Origin: Aphidius gifuensis
Lineage: Eukaryota; Arthropoda; Insecta; Hymenoptera; Braconidae
Direction of reading: 5' to 3'
DNA length: 64,000 nucleotides
NCBI RefSeq assembly: GCF_014905175.1
Contig: NC_057789.1
Span: 8,122,001-8,186,000 of the forward strand
The notes below the pieces were generated by a model. That model was not told the origin of the DNA, made no database searches, and was given only the letters and a program-made list of their open reading frames with translations. How positions within the stretch are numbered: position 1 is the first letter of the stretch; each line of letters starts with the position of its first letter. Position numbers and translations under genes: made by a program. This document shows positions 45,652 to 56,502 of this stretch, one piece after another.

Positions 45652-46611
45652 AAAATATTACAAGAAAAAATTGAAAGTAGTTACACAAAAAACTCTCAAG
45701 GAAAAATCTGATGAAATATTATCACCATCAACAAGGATAATTTGTTTTCTTAATGAATTTACATTTTTTGAATTTATAAAATTAAAATTAACATTGGAAT
45801 TAAAGTCACAATTAAATTAATAATTGTTTTTTTGAAATTTTTTTTAATTAAATTGAAAAAATAAAACAATAATTTAATATAAGTATATTTCACATGGAAA
45901 TTAATAATAATTTAATTTATTTACAGCTATTTTATTTCAATTATTGCCCCATTATATCATTATTATTATTTTTTCAAATTATAAATAAATAATCAATGTG
46001 TGACTTTTTTCAATAAACCAATTTTTAAAAATTAATGTTGATATTGTAAATAATTCAATCAGTTGTGATTTACTAATAAATTTATTCCAAAATTTTTGTA
46101 ATTTATTTAACAATTAATATTGCTTTTTTTTTATTTATTATTAATAAAGCAGTTGATACGGTATAATTACCAGTAAAAAATACTGATTTTACGGTCTTTT
46201 ATCTCAGCCGATCTCAGCGCTTTGATAAGTACCCACTGTGTTTTATTTTATTTTTTTAGTCTATTTCAATTATTTCAATTGTCCCATTACATTATTTTTT
46301 TTAATCAATGACTAAAAAATTAGCTTTTATTATACCTTTTTTTAATAAACAAATTTTTTTAAATCGACATGTTGATATTGTAAAAAAATGCATCAGATGT
46401 AATTTATTTAAATTAATTTCACAAGTTATTCAACTTTTTCATTGATTTATAATATTTTTTTATTTTTTCTTCGATAAGAATACAATATCTAAAATCTATT
46501 TTATACTGTATCTAAAATAAAAAATAATAATAACAAAAAAATAAAAAAAAAAATATATAATTATCTTAGACTAGCGATGATTCGTGGTTTTTTTTTTTTT
46601 TTTTTCAAAGT
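45652..46611. other. intergenic region between tetraspanins D and E
   Basis: Spacer repeats only. A short GC-richer insertion at about 46186-46245 (CTCAGCCGATCTCAGCGC) is absent from sister spacers and unidentified. Confidence 0.5.
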
Positions 46612-46824
46612 TCTTTGTGACGCACTGGGCTCTTATCAAACTATTGAAAAATATCAAAAGCCGAAAATAAAATTTGTCCAACAAGCCAGTCACACCTTGT
46701 CCAACTCGGAAGCTAGTTTACATAAATAGTTTACATAAAAAAAAAATTTATCAAAAATTGACACGTGTAAAAGCGATTTTTCATTTAAAAAAATTTATTT
46801 TTTGATAAATTTAACGAACTTAAA
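46612..46824 (+). promoter_or_regulatory. tetraspanin array upstream module, copy E
   Basis: Has TTTGTGACGCACTGGGCTCT and CACACCTTGTCCAACTCGGA. The segment between GACACG and CATTTAAAA is shortened (GACACGTGTAAAAGCGATTT), so the TTTTACACAAACA block present in other copies is missing. Confidence 0.55.
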
Positions 46825-47918
46825 ATGAGTTGTTTAACCATTTTTTTATTTATTTTCAATTTAATTTCGTTGGTAAGTAATTATTTTTTTATAAATAAAA
46901 TAGATTTTATTTTCATGAATTTTTTATATATCTATAAACAAAAAATAATTATTTACTTATTATTCTTTGATGTACTTCTTTACTCTTGAATTAAAAAAAA
47001 AAATTATTGACTTTTTAGCTGTTGGGAGTTTCTGTAACTTGGTTCGGAGTATATGTATTATCGTTTAAATCATATCTAACCATTGACATGATTAAATATG
47101 AGATGCTGAATTCAGACAAAGATGATTTATTTATATTTCGTACTGAGACCATAGTTATTGGTACAATTATATGCCTAGTCTCAATTTTCGGTTTGATAAG
47201 TGCTGCAACAAAAAGCACTTTTTGTCTCAAACTTGTAAGTATATATTAAAAATATTTATATACATATATTTTAATTGAATATTGTGATATATTTTTTTCA
47301 GTATGCTGCAATAAATGTGATGATACTTGGTGGCTTGATCATCACAAGTTTAATTGGTTTTTCCGGATTTGAAGGTGCTGCTGAAAAATTGATGGAAAAA
47401 TTTATTGCAATTAATTTTAATAGTGATAAATACAAAGAAAGAAAAATACTTATCAATGAGATTCAGAGTCGGGTAAGTATTTTTTATATTCGATTGTAAT
47501 TTATACATTATAATTATATGGTATCAATAAACATTTTTTTTTTTTCGATAGCTCCACTGCTGCGGTAACACAGGCATAGAAAGTTATGCTCAAGATAAAA
47601 TTCTTCCATCAACTTGTTGTTTGGATGACTTCTGTATTCCGGAAAATATTTACGACGGATGCAATACTAAAATTCCTGAATTAGTGAATATGTACGGAAA
47701 GAACTTTTTTGAGGATCAAAAAAAAGTTTTTATTGTACCTGTTGTTGTTGCTGGATTTATCAATGTAAAAATTATTTTTATTAATTAATATGAATATCTA
47801 TTATTTAGAAAAAAAATATTTTTAGTTTTAAAATTTTTATAATAATATATTTTAATAAATTATGTTTTAGTTACTTGGGGCCATGCATTCATTAAGCATC
47901 GTATATTTTGACAAATGA
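46825..47918 (+). CDS. tetraspanin E
   Basis: Five phase-0 exons: 46825-46872, 47019-47234, 47302-47472, 47552-47764 and 47871-47918, giving 231 aa. The large loop has HCCGNTGIESYAQDKILPST, CC, DDFC and YDGCNTKIPELV, with six cysteines. TM4 lies in KVFIVPVVVAGFIN, then LLGAMHSLSIVYFDK and stop. The tail is only a few residues long. Exons 2 and 3 differ from C and G by a handful of residues. The terminal residue of exon 4 is Asn instead of the Glu or Asp-type residue of the other copies, a substitution at the end of TM4. Confidence 0.92.
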
Positions 47919-48614
47919 AAAATATTACAAGAAAAAATAAAGAGTAGTTACACAAGATTAACTCTGAAAAAATCTGGAGAAATATTATCACAACCATCAG
48001 GGATAATTTGATTTCCCATTTACATTTTACAAATTTATAAAATCAAAATTAACATTATAAAAAAAAAAAAAACATATTATAATTAAAGTCGCAATTAAAA
48101 TAATTTTTTTCATTAAATTAAAAAAATGGATTAATAACTTAATATATATTTCACAGGGAAATTACTAATAATTTGATTTATTTACAGCTAGTATAATTCA
48201 ATTATGTCAATTGTCTAATTATGTTTATTGTTTTTTTTTTTTTATTATAAATAAAAAATCAGCCTATTGTGGCTTCTTTTAATAAACAAGTTGTTTAAAA
48301 CTAATGGTGGATATTGTAAAAATTCAATCAGATGTAATTTATTCAAATTTATTCCGAAAATTTTAAATTTGTTTGTGATGCTGTTGCTGCTGAAAAATTA
48401 ATAATAATTTAAATATATTACGCGGAAATTAATATCATAATTTCATTTATTTACAGCGAGTATATTTCAATTATTTCAATTGTCTCATTACATTATTTTT
48501 TTTTTTTAATCATGACTAAAAAATTAGCTTTTACTGTGACTTTTTTTAATAAACATTTTTTTTTAAATCAACATGTTAATATTGTGAAAATTTCATCAGA
48601 TGTTTTTTTTTTTT
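47919..48614. other. intergenic region between tetraspanins E and F
   Basis: Spacer repeats shared with the other inter-tetraspanin regions. No gene is seen. Confidence 0.55.
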
Positions 48615-48856
48615 TCAAAGTTCTTTGGGTCGTACTGGGCTCTTATCAAACTATTAAAAAATATCAAAGTCGAAAATAAAATTTGTCCAACAAGACAGTC
48701 ACACCTTGTCCAACTTGGAAGCTAGTTTACATAAATAATTTTCATAAAAAATAATTTACCAAAAATTGACACATTGCAAAAGCAGCTTTTACTTGTTTTA
48801 CACAAAAATTTTTCATTTAACAAAATTAATTTTTCGATAAATTTAACAAACTTAAA
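48615..48856 (+). promoter_or_regulatory. tetraspanin array upstream module, copy F
   Basis: Contains CTTTGGGTCGTACTGGGCTC, CACACCTTGTCCAACTTGGA, GACACATTGCAAAAGCAGCT and TTGTTTTACACAAAAA. It precedes a broken locus and carries more substitutions, including loss of CACGTTG, than the copies before intact genes. Confidence 0.5.
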
Positions 48857-48962
48857 ATGAGTTGTTTGAGAATTTTATTATTTATTCTCAATTTAATTTT
48901 ATTGGTGAGTATTTATTATCATACAAATAAAATAATTTTTATTTTTATGAATTTTTTATATA

Positions 48963-49154
48963 TACAGGCTGCCCTGTAAGTGCCGCACGTGTATATACGA
49001 CGAATAATTTGCGACGCTCAATCCTGAATGGTCAACTTATAACGTTAATAACTCAAGCACAAAGCGTCGTAGATTAAAAATTCGATAAAATTTTTGTCCT
49101 AAAATTTCACGAGCTATCGGCACTTACGGTGTGGCACTTACGGGGCACCCTGTA
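48963..49154. mobile_element. 188-bp MITE in the intron of tetraspanin F
   Basis: Starts CAGGCTGCCCTGTAAGTGCC and ends with the near-inverse GGCACTTACGGGGCACCCTG. TA lies on each side (48963-48964 and 49153-49154), as for Tc1/mariner-type elements. It is GC-richer than the surroundings and has no ORF. Confidence 0.75.
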
Positions 49155-49644
49155 TATATTTTTGGAGTTTACGTTATAAACAAAAAGAAATTTTTTTATT
49201 TATTATACATTCATATACTATACTCATAATATAGTATATGAATGTATAATAATTAAATATATATGTATATTGAATTAAAAAAAACTTATTCATTCACTCA
49301 TATAGTTTTTTGGAGCTTGTGTAATTACTAATTATGAATGCAACTTATTTAAAAATTCAGCTGAGTTATTTATTGATAATAATGATCCCGATTTAGAGAT
49401 TAATTCAGTCAAATAAAGTTATTTATGTATAATTTGTACTGAGACCATACTTATTGGTACATCTATATGTTATTGGGTTACCATATAGCATGCCGAATCT
49501 CATATCAGGATATTTTGCCTAGCACCCCCCTTCCCCTCTTCTCCCGTAATTATAAGCTGTAAAAAATTAATTGATGAGATTGAAATAAGGAGAGAACTTT
49601 TTTTTTGGTGTACGTGGAATAACTACTTGAGCTTTTTTCGAAAA

Positions 49645-49765
49645 AGTCTAACCTGGAGAAAAACGGAGACAGATGGATTCTTGACTCGGAGAAATTTTTC
49701 CGAACATTTTTTCACCCAAGTCTTTTGGAGAAACGGCCGAAGAAAATTTTTCCTCGTCAAAGATA
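49645..49765. repeat. CTCCGAATTTCTC fold-back element, fragment (copy 3)
   Basis: Contains CGGAGAAATTTTTCCGAACA and TTCACCCAAGTC, as in the middle of the 37926-38495 copy. Only one arm is left, embedded in the broken tetraspanin F. Confidence 0.6.
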
Positions 49766-50473
49766 TATATACTATAAAATCCCTGAAATTGAATATAATT
49801 ATTTACAATAAATATAATAAAAAAAAAGTATTATTAACAGTTACTATTGTTATTGGAATATTAAGATTAGTTTTACATTTAAAATTCTTCATACAATAAA
49901 AATGATTTCTTTTTATTCAGTTACTATCTAGCTGTTGCATTGGCATTAAAATTGGCACAATCTATCGCAAAAAATCGAAAAAGATCTTATATTGCTTAAA
50001 ACCGCCTGATTATTTTCTAAATGAAAATAGATTTTTTTTTCAATAAAAAATGTAATATTTGATTGTAAAATGACAATTAATGATGTCACACAAATATAAA
50101 ATAAAATAAAAATCTACTGCAATGAATGTAATGATAATTGTTAGCTTGATCATTACAACTTTAATTGGTTTTTCAAGATTTATGCTCAAGCTGAATTTTT
50201 TCCATCATCCTGTTGTCGGAATAAAATCTGTACTTTGGAATTATAATTCCTGAAAGAGTAAATATGTACAGGTGGATGTTTGAATATCAAATACGAGTAT
50301 ATTTAAATGCTGTTATAGCTGGAGTTATCGAGGTAAAAATTATTTTATTAATAAATACATATGTCTTTTGTTTAAAAATTATTAGTTTTAAATTTTTATA
50401 ATAATATATTTTAATTATGTTTTAGTTACTTGGGGGCATGCTTGCATTAAGCATCGTATATTTTAGCAAATGA

Positions 50474-53400
50474 AAAATATTACAAGAAAAAATAGAGAGT
50501 AGTTACACAAGATAAAGTCTGGAAAAATCTGGAGAAAAATTATCACCGTCACCAGGAATAATTTGTTTTCTAAATGCATTTACATTTTTTAAATTTATAA
50601 ATTAAAAATTACCATTATAATTAAAGTCACAATAATTGTTTTTTTAATTTTTTTAGTTAAATCAAAATATAAAACAGTAATTTAATATATGATTCACATG
50701 GGAATTAAGAATAATTAGATTCATTTACAGCTAGTATAATTTAACTATGTCAATTGTCTTGTTATGTTTATTATTTTTTTTTCATTAAAATTATAAAAAA
50801 CGAATCAGCCTAATTTTTGCTTTTTTTAATAAACAAATTTTTTAAAAACTAATGTGAATATGTTGAAAATTCAATCAGATGTCATTTATTTAAATTTTTT
50901 CCAATTTTTAATTTGTTTAGTAATTAATATTATTTTTTTATTTGTTATTATTGAAGCAGTTTGTACGGTACAAGTAAAAAAAATGATAGAAATTGTTGTT
51001 CAAAGGATGACTCTGATGAAAATAATATTACAAAATGGGTTGTATTATTAAAATCCCTGAAATGATGCAAGAATTAAATATAATTATTTACAATAAATAC
51101 AGTGATAATTTATATTATTTTTTTATTTTTCCTTCTATAAGAATAAAATTTAAAATCAATTTTCGATATTTAATGTCACGTTGGGACCTTCAAAATATTT
51201 TTATTAATAAATATGTATATCTGTTATTTAAAAAAAAATTATTTTTAATTTTATAATTTTTATTATAATATATTTTTAATATTTTTTAGTTATTTGGGGG
51301 CTTGCTTGCATTAAGCATCGTAGATTTCAACAAATCAAAAATATTACATGAAAAAATTGAGAGTAGTTACGCTGGAAACTCTGGAAGAATCTGGTGAAAT
51401 GTTATCACCATTGATCATCAAGAATAATTTGTTAATGTATTTACATTTTTCAAATTTATAAAATAAAAATTAACATCATAGTTAAAATCACAATTGAAAT
51501 AATTGCTTTTTCAATTTTTTTAAAATTAAATTCAAAAAATAAAACATCAATTTAATATATATTACATGGAAATTAATAAACAATAAATAATAATCCCATT
51601 TAATAATTCCACACATGTTTTGTTCTGAATAACGCTCTTCAATAATCTCACTATGCATTTTTGTTTTGGTTGAATAAAGTTATCTATAATTCACAAAAGT
51701 AACATAAGTCATAAGTTTACAAATTGTGGTGTTTAAGTACATACCGGGTGTTTAAGCACCACTTGCCAAACCATTTTTAGAAAAAACAAGAATATCAGCA
51801 TTCTAAATAAGATTAGAAATAAAAAAATAAACAAATTTATTAAACTGTTTTAATAAAATGACAAGAAAAAGTTTATAATTATTTAATCAATTATAATTAA
51901 TTGGTCGAAAAAAAAATACAAAAATAATAAATTCAACAGTTAATATAACAAATTTTAAAATATCAGCATTATTGAAGTATTTAAAAATAATAAATTGAAA
52001 TGAGAAGTATAATAGTAAAAAATACACAAGAAAATTTTATTATTTATTTATTTTACTACGAAATCAGATGAAAAACTTGCAAAAATATTTTTTTTTCTAT
52101 AAAATTCGTAATTTTAATAAAAGTTATGTTAATATGAATTTAAAATCATATTGTATTTTATTTGATGAAAATTGACTGTATCAAAGTGAGCTCATTGTAT
52201 AGAACATAATCTAAAATATATAAAATAAATTAAATTTAAATATAAAAAATATTTATTAGTTACAACTGCGTTTATAATTATATCAGATATATATTTTTTT
52301 AATTACCTCATAATCTTATTTTTCATACTCAATTTAGATATACAATTTAGACATTCTATTGAGAAGAAATTTTTCCCAGTGAGCTGTAAATAATTTTTTT
52401 TTTTTTTTTTGCGTCATTATCAAATAGGGAGGTCATCTCAATAATTTGACGACTATATTGCAAAAAATATGTTTCATTTATTTTTATATCATTGGTAAAA
52501 ACCAGAGTTGGGGAACTTTTGTAATTTATGAATCATAGAAATATTAAATTTTTATTTTATTTTAATCTTTGTGAAGAAATAAGTAATTAAACTTTAAAAT
52601 AATAATGTGATACTAAACTAAATAACGATATGTATATGACCTACTCAAGATGGTATTTTCCCAATAAAATAATCATCAATCACAAGACTTATTCGTAAAA
52701 AAGTTCAACAGAATCATGTCATGATTTATTTTCTCTTGATAAATAATTCGACTTATTGTTTTTATATCATTTCAAATTAAAAAAAAAAATTTTTTTCAAT
52801 TACCTCATAATCTGATTTTAAAGAAATGTAAAATAAAAATCAATGAGTATTAGCGAATGAATGCTGTAATGTTGAGTATAAATAATTTTTTAAATTAATT
52901 ATTTTATATATTATATATTACATGAATTTTATCGACGTCATATCAACAAAAAAATAATAATTGAAATAAAAATGAAAAAATCATATATAACGAAAATTAA
53001 AATTTTCAATACTCCGGTGGGTAATGTGCAATTATTAGTTACTGTAGTTTTTTTTTTTTTTCAAAGAAAATGTCATATTGTTTAGTCACAACACTACGAA
53101 ATCGGAAAAAAAACAGCCACGACAAATTTTTCTATCAGAATTCTAATAACTCCGTGAGTTTTAAAGATATCGTTTTCAAAATAGTGGCGGTTTAAAGATC
53201 AAAATAAAAGGAAACTTTTAATTAGTCGGTGCAAATCGATCACGCTTACAGATAAAAAGTTATTTAATATTTAAAAAAAAAAAAGAAAAAAAAGGTTTTA
53301 ACATTCTTGTCTCTGGCAACCTTTATAATTATTTGAGAAAAAATCGAAAATATACAAATTAAAGAGATTTACGACAATATACGACAGAGATTAAAAGACA

Positions 53401-54523
53401 ATATACGCTTCTTTTGGTTCTAACACGAAGTGTCTCTGACAATTACTTAAGAAATGAGAGTGTTTTTTAATTTAGACAAATCCAATATACGTAGGTGATG
53501 CGAAGCGTCCCACCTACGTAAAAAATAATTCATTTTTTTCGATTAATTTTTTTTTTTTTTTTATAATTTTTGTAAAAGCTGTTTATAACTGGCTTCACAG
53601 CATAAAATGCAAATCATCAATTTCTTTTATATTTGTTAATAATATATATAAATAATTTATTTACATATTTTAAATGAAAAAGAATGAATAAAAAAAAAAA
53701 AAAAAAGAATACCTTATAAGTTATAACTCTTGTTCTCTTTGAAAAATAAATAAATAAAAAATAATTAAATTTTAATAATTGAAATGTATATATATATAAT
53801 AATTTAATATTACGCATGAATTATTTTAAACAAATAAAACTAAACAATTATTTAAAACTTTAAATATTTTCATTAATCAAATAATTACAATAGTATGAAT
53901 TATTTTTTTTCAAATTTTTTTGTGTTGTTAATAATAAAAAATGTACATAATAAATGTCATTTCAATTATATACTAATATTTAAATAGTATATATTCAACG
54001 ATCGTTAGTAATTATATTAAATTAATTCTTGATGTTTATAATTATGATATATAAGTGATTCGTAGCTTTCGAATATTTATCAAATAATATAGAATGATTT
54101 GTAGATAAATTAAAAATAATGCGTAAATTGATTTATTTATTTATTTATTTTTCATCCAATTCAACAGCCTAAAACTAGTTACAGAAATGTCCCTTACAAT
54201 ATAATTAAGAAGAGACAAAAATATCGATGTAAACATATTCGCAGATAAAAAAACTAAACCGCATGAGGTTATCAGTATATCAACATTATTTAAAATTTCC
54301 CAAAACATAACGACACCCGCTGACTCTCGAGTTATGAAATTGTAAAAAAAAATTTAAAAAAACAACAAGCAACTGTCCTATAAATATCACGATAATTTCA
54401 AGTAAAATTATATTCACTTGCCGGCTGCTTACCAGTAACGTTCACAATATATTACGAATTTATCATAATAAATTATTATTTTAAAAAGTTATAAGTTTTT
54501 TTTTCATTTGAAAATTCATTATA
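50474..54523. other. intergenic region between tetraspanin F and the secreted-protein gene
   Basis: Apart from the relic at 50955-51405 I find no gene. From about 51550 to 54520 the DNA is AT-rich with T-runs. A 53160-53260 patch (CGGTGCAAATCGATCACGC) is GC-richer, and a short perfect hairpin sits at 53488-53521 (TACGTAGGTG with its inverse CACCTACGTA). No exon chain is supported. Confidence 0.5.
50955..51405 (+). pseudogene. tetraspanin relic: A-like exon 4 fragment plus B-like exon 5
   Basis: Starts GCAGTTTGTACGGTACAAGT, then holds an A-like loop part (TGGGTTGTATTATTAAAATC and ATGATGCAAGAATTAAATAT). An exon 5-like segment follows at ~51291 (TTATTTGGGGGCTTGCTTGC) with the tail coding GAGAGTAGTTACGCTGGAAA as in locus B. 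Frames are broken and exons 1-3 are absent. The arrangement recurs at 60318-60710. Confidence 0.7.
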
Positions 54524-55697
54524 ATGACGTCTCCAAAATTAATAGCAAGTTTTATACTTGTACTTTTTATCGCATGCAGTCTATTTGATCATGTAAGTAG
54601 ATGAATTTTTATTTATGCATTTATAAATGAATCTATATTGTTTGAAATAATTTTTTATTTTTGTATATATGTTGCACCTTTTAGAGCGTTAGTATGCCGG
54701 GTTATAGGCATGACTATGACTCTGACTCTGACTTTGATGAAGAAGAAAGTGGTATCGAAGCTAAATGTAAGTGCACAACGTTAATCTATATAATAAAAAG
54801 AAGTGGCCGGATCCTTGGAAACGCAGTTTTACCTAAACTATTGGCCCGATTTACATGAAATTTAACATAGATATTTAGATTGAGCTCGGGAGGGTTTAAG
54901 TCCACGAAAAAATCACCCCGGTTACTTTTTACGATCACCAGGAGGTCAAAATGATTTTTCCAATTATCTTCAGGGTTTTTCTTATTATTAAATATATTTT
55001 TTTAAAAAAAAGAGATTAAAAATATTGCTTTAGTTTGTAATGTTGGTTTTCGGTTCACCAGGATGTAGATATTGAATTGCTTCATCATCTTTTGGGTTTT
55101 TTTTGATCAAACAATATATTTTATCGAGAAGAAAAGAAATAAAAAAATTCATTGGTTCCTAATGTTGTCCGGTTTATCAGAATGTAGAAATTAAATTTTT
55201 TCTATACATACCTATTTCTTTTGATTTTAATTTTTTGAAGAATCAAAAATAGATATACAACCAAGTTGGGCAAAGCCGAACACGGCCGACTCGTTTTAAA
55301 AAAAAAATTTTAATTAAGTACTCATATTAATAATTACAAAATTATTTTTCAGTACAAAATGAACTTCCTGAACTAACCAATAGACAAATAATTGTACTTG
55401 AGAGACTCTCTATCTATATGGAGCAGCATATATCATCCAAAAGCACTACTCGTCGGCAATGTAAGTTTACAATGTTAATTTGAAAAATAAATTTAAATTA
55501 TGTACTCATATTAATAATTACAAAATTATTTTTCAGTAAAAAATGCACTTCCTGAACTAACTAATAGACAAATATTCAAAATTTCAAGAATATTCACAAG
55601 TCAAATAAGATCTTCCTTCGAAACAACTACAAAACCTCCATCTCGACACACTAGAAAACCAACAGAATCATCCGAAGAATATTCTGATGAAGATTAA
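54524..55697 (+). CDS. small acidic secreted protein with an internally duplicated exon
   Basis: Four exons: 54524-54592, 54685-54766, 55353-55460 and 55537-55697, in frame to 139 aa. A clear signal peptide opens it (MTSPKLIASFILVLFIACSL), with likely cleavage after SVS near residue 26. The mature protein starts MPGYRHDYDSDSDSDFDEEE, an Asp/Ser-rich acidic stretch. Exons 3 and 4 both begin with LQNELPELTNRQI or LKNALPELTNRQI, both preceded by the same intron-end sequence (TTAATAATTACAAAATTATT), showing exon duplication. The C-terminus is Ser/Thr-rich and ends SSEEYSDED. It has no cysteine after the signal peptide. I recognise no family; a salivary, venom or matrix-type secreted protein is possible but unproved. 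Intron 2 contains a transposon-like insert. Confidence 0.72.
54783..55295 (+). mobile_element. Helitron-like non-autonomous insert in intron 2 of the secreted-protein gene
   Basis: A GC-richer block begins TCTATATAATAAAAAGAAGT, as do many insect Helitrons, and ends near a short hairpin GCCGAACACGGC (55274-55285). There are no terminal inverted repeats. Repeated CACCAGGA and TCAGAATGTAGA-type words suggest internal decay. Helitron identity is inferred from the ends only. Confidence 0.4.
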
Positions 55698-56502
55698 AGT
55701 AATTTTTTCTCGATTACTGGTTTCTATGTTACATATAGTTGGGTACTTTTTCATTGAGGCATTTGGTATATCTTATATTTTTAATAATAACAACAATAAT
55801 AATGTATATGTTATGATCATTTAATTTATGAATATTGAATAATGTTTTTGTTAGTGCGATATAATAATATTTGAGTTAATACTGAAGCATTCTTCATATA
55901 ATAAATTATTTAATTTATCTTTCAATATGTTGATGTAATTTATTTATTTATTTCATCTTAAAACTTCATAAATCCTGTATAATTAATTAATGAATTTGAA
56001 ATATCTAATTAATATTTATTTTTATTTTTTTCACAGAAAAAAATTGTTAAGGTTTGTAAATTTTTATTGAGCAATTGTGGTAAAGATACAGTGTTGATTT
56101 GTCATACTTACATACATTTGAAAATTGTTTCTTTTTAAATACAAAAATACTAAAATATAGCTGTACAATTTATAAATTTTCTTAAATTTTTATTATACTT
56201 ATTTGAAACAATTCAATTCAATTCCATGAAATTGATTCGATAAATAGTTAAGAAGCATAAATTTTATCAATTAATATAAATTAAAATTTTAATTTGTCAA
56301 TTTATTTGGTTATATTTTTTTGAGTGTTGAATATAGAGGAATATGAAATAAAAATGTATTTACGGAAAACTTGAACTAGCAATGTGAATATTATAATCCT
56401 CAATCTGCAAATATATATATATAAATATATTGGATATTCAAAAATTATTTTCAGGTGCTTCTGTTGAACCGGATGTTTTAATCTATAAAGGCTGTAGAGT
56501 AT
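55698..56502. other. intergenic AT-rich region
   Basis: About 800 bp downstream of the secreted-protein gene, with polyadenylation-like AATAAA signals. No gene is seen. Confidence 0.6.

Larger units (their letters stand above)
48857..50473 (+). pseudogene. tetraspanin F, broken locus with transposon insertions
   Basis: Exon 1 is intact (48857-48904, MSCLRILLFILNLILL) with a donor. Intron 1 holds a 188-bp MITE (48965-49152). Exon 2 starts at ~49307 (FFGACVITNYECNLFKNSAE) but meets a stop near 49417 and is then cut at about 49465. A foreign segment and a fold-back fragment follow. After that come an A-like exon 4-5 relic (49772-50000), a B/H-like exon 3-4 fusion with a deletion and frameshift (50113-50335) and an exon 5 (50427-50473). 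No single frame links these pieces; it is a mosaic relic. Confidence 0.75.

Noticed and set aside
49627..49899. 90-codon frame at the end of tetraspanin F
   Set aside because: Spans the fold-back fragment and an A-like relic, so it is a chance join with no start or splice support.
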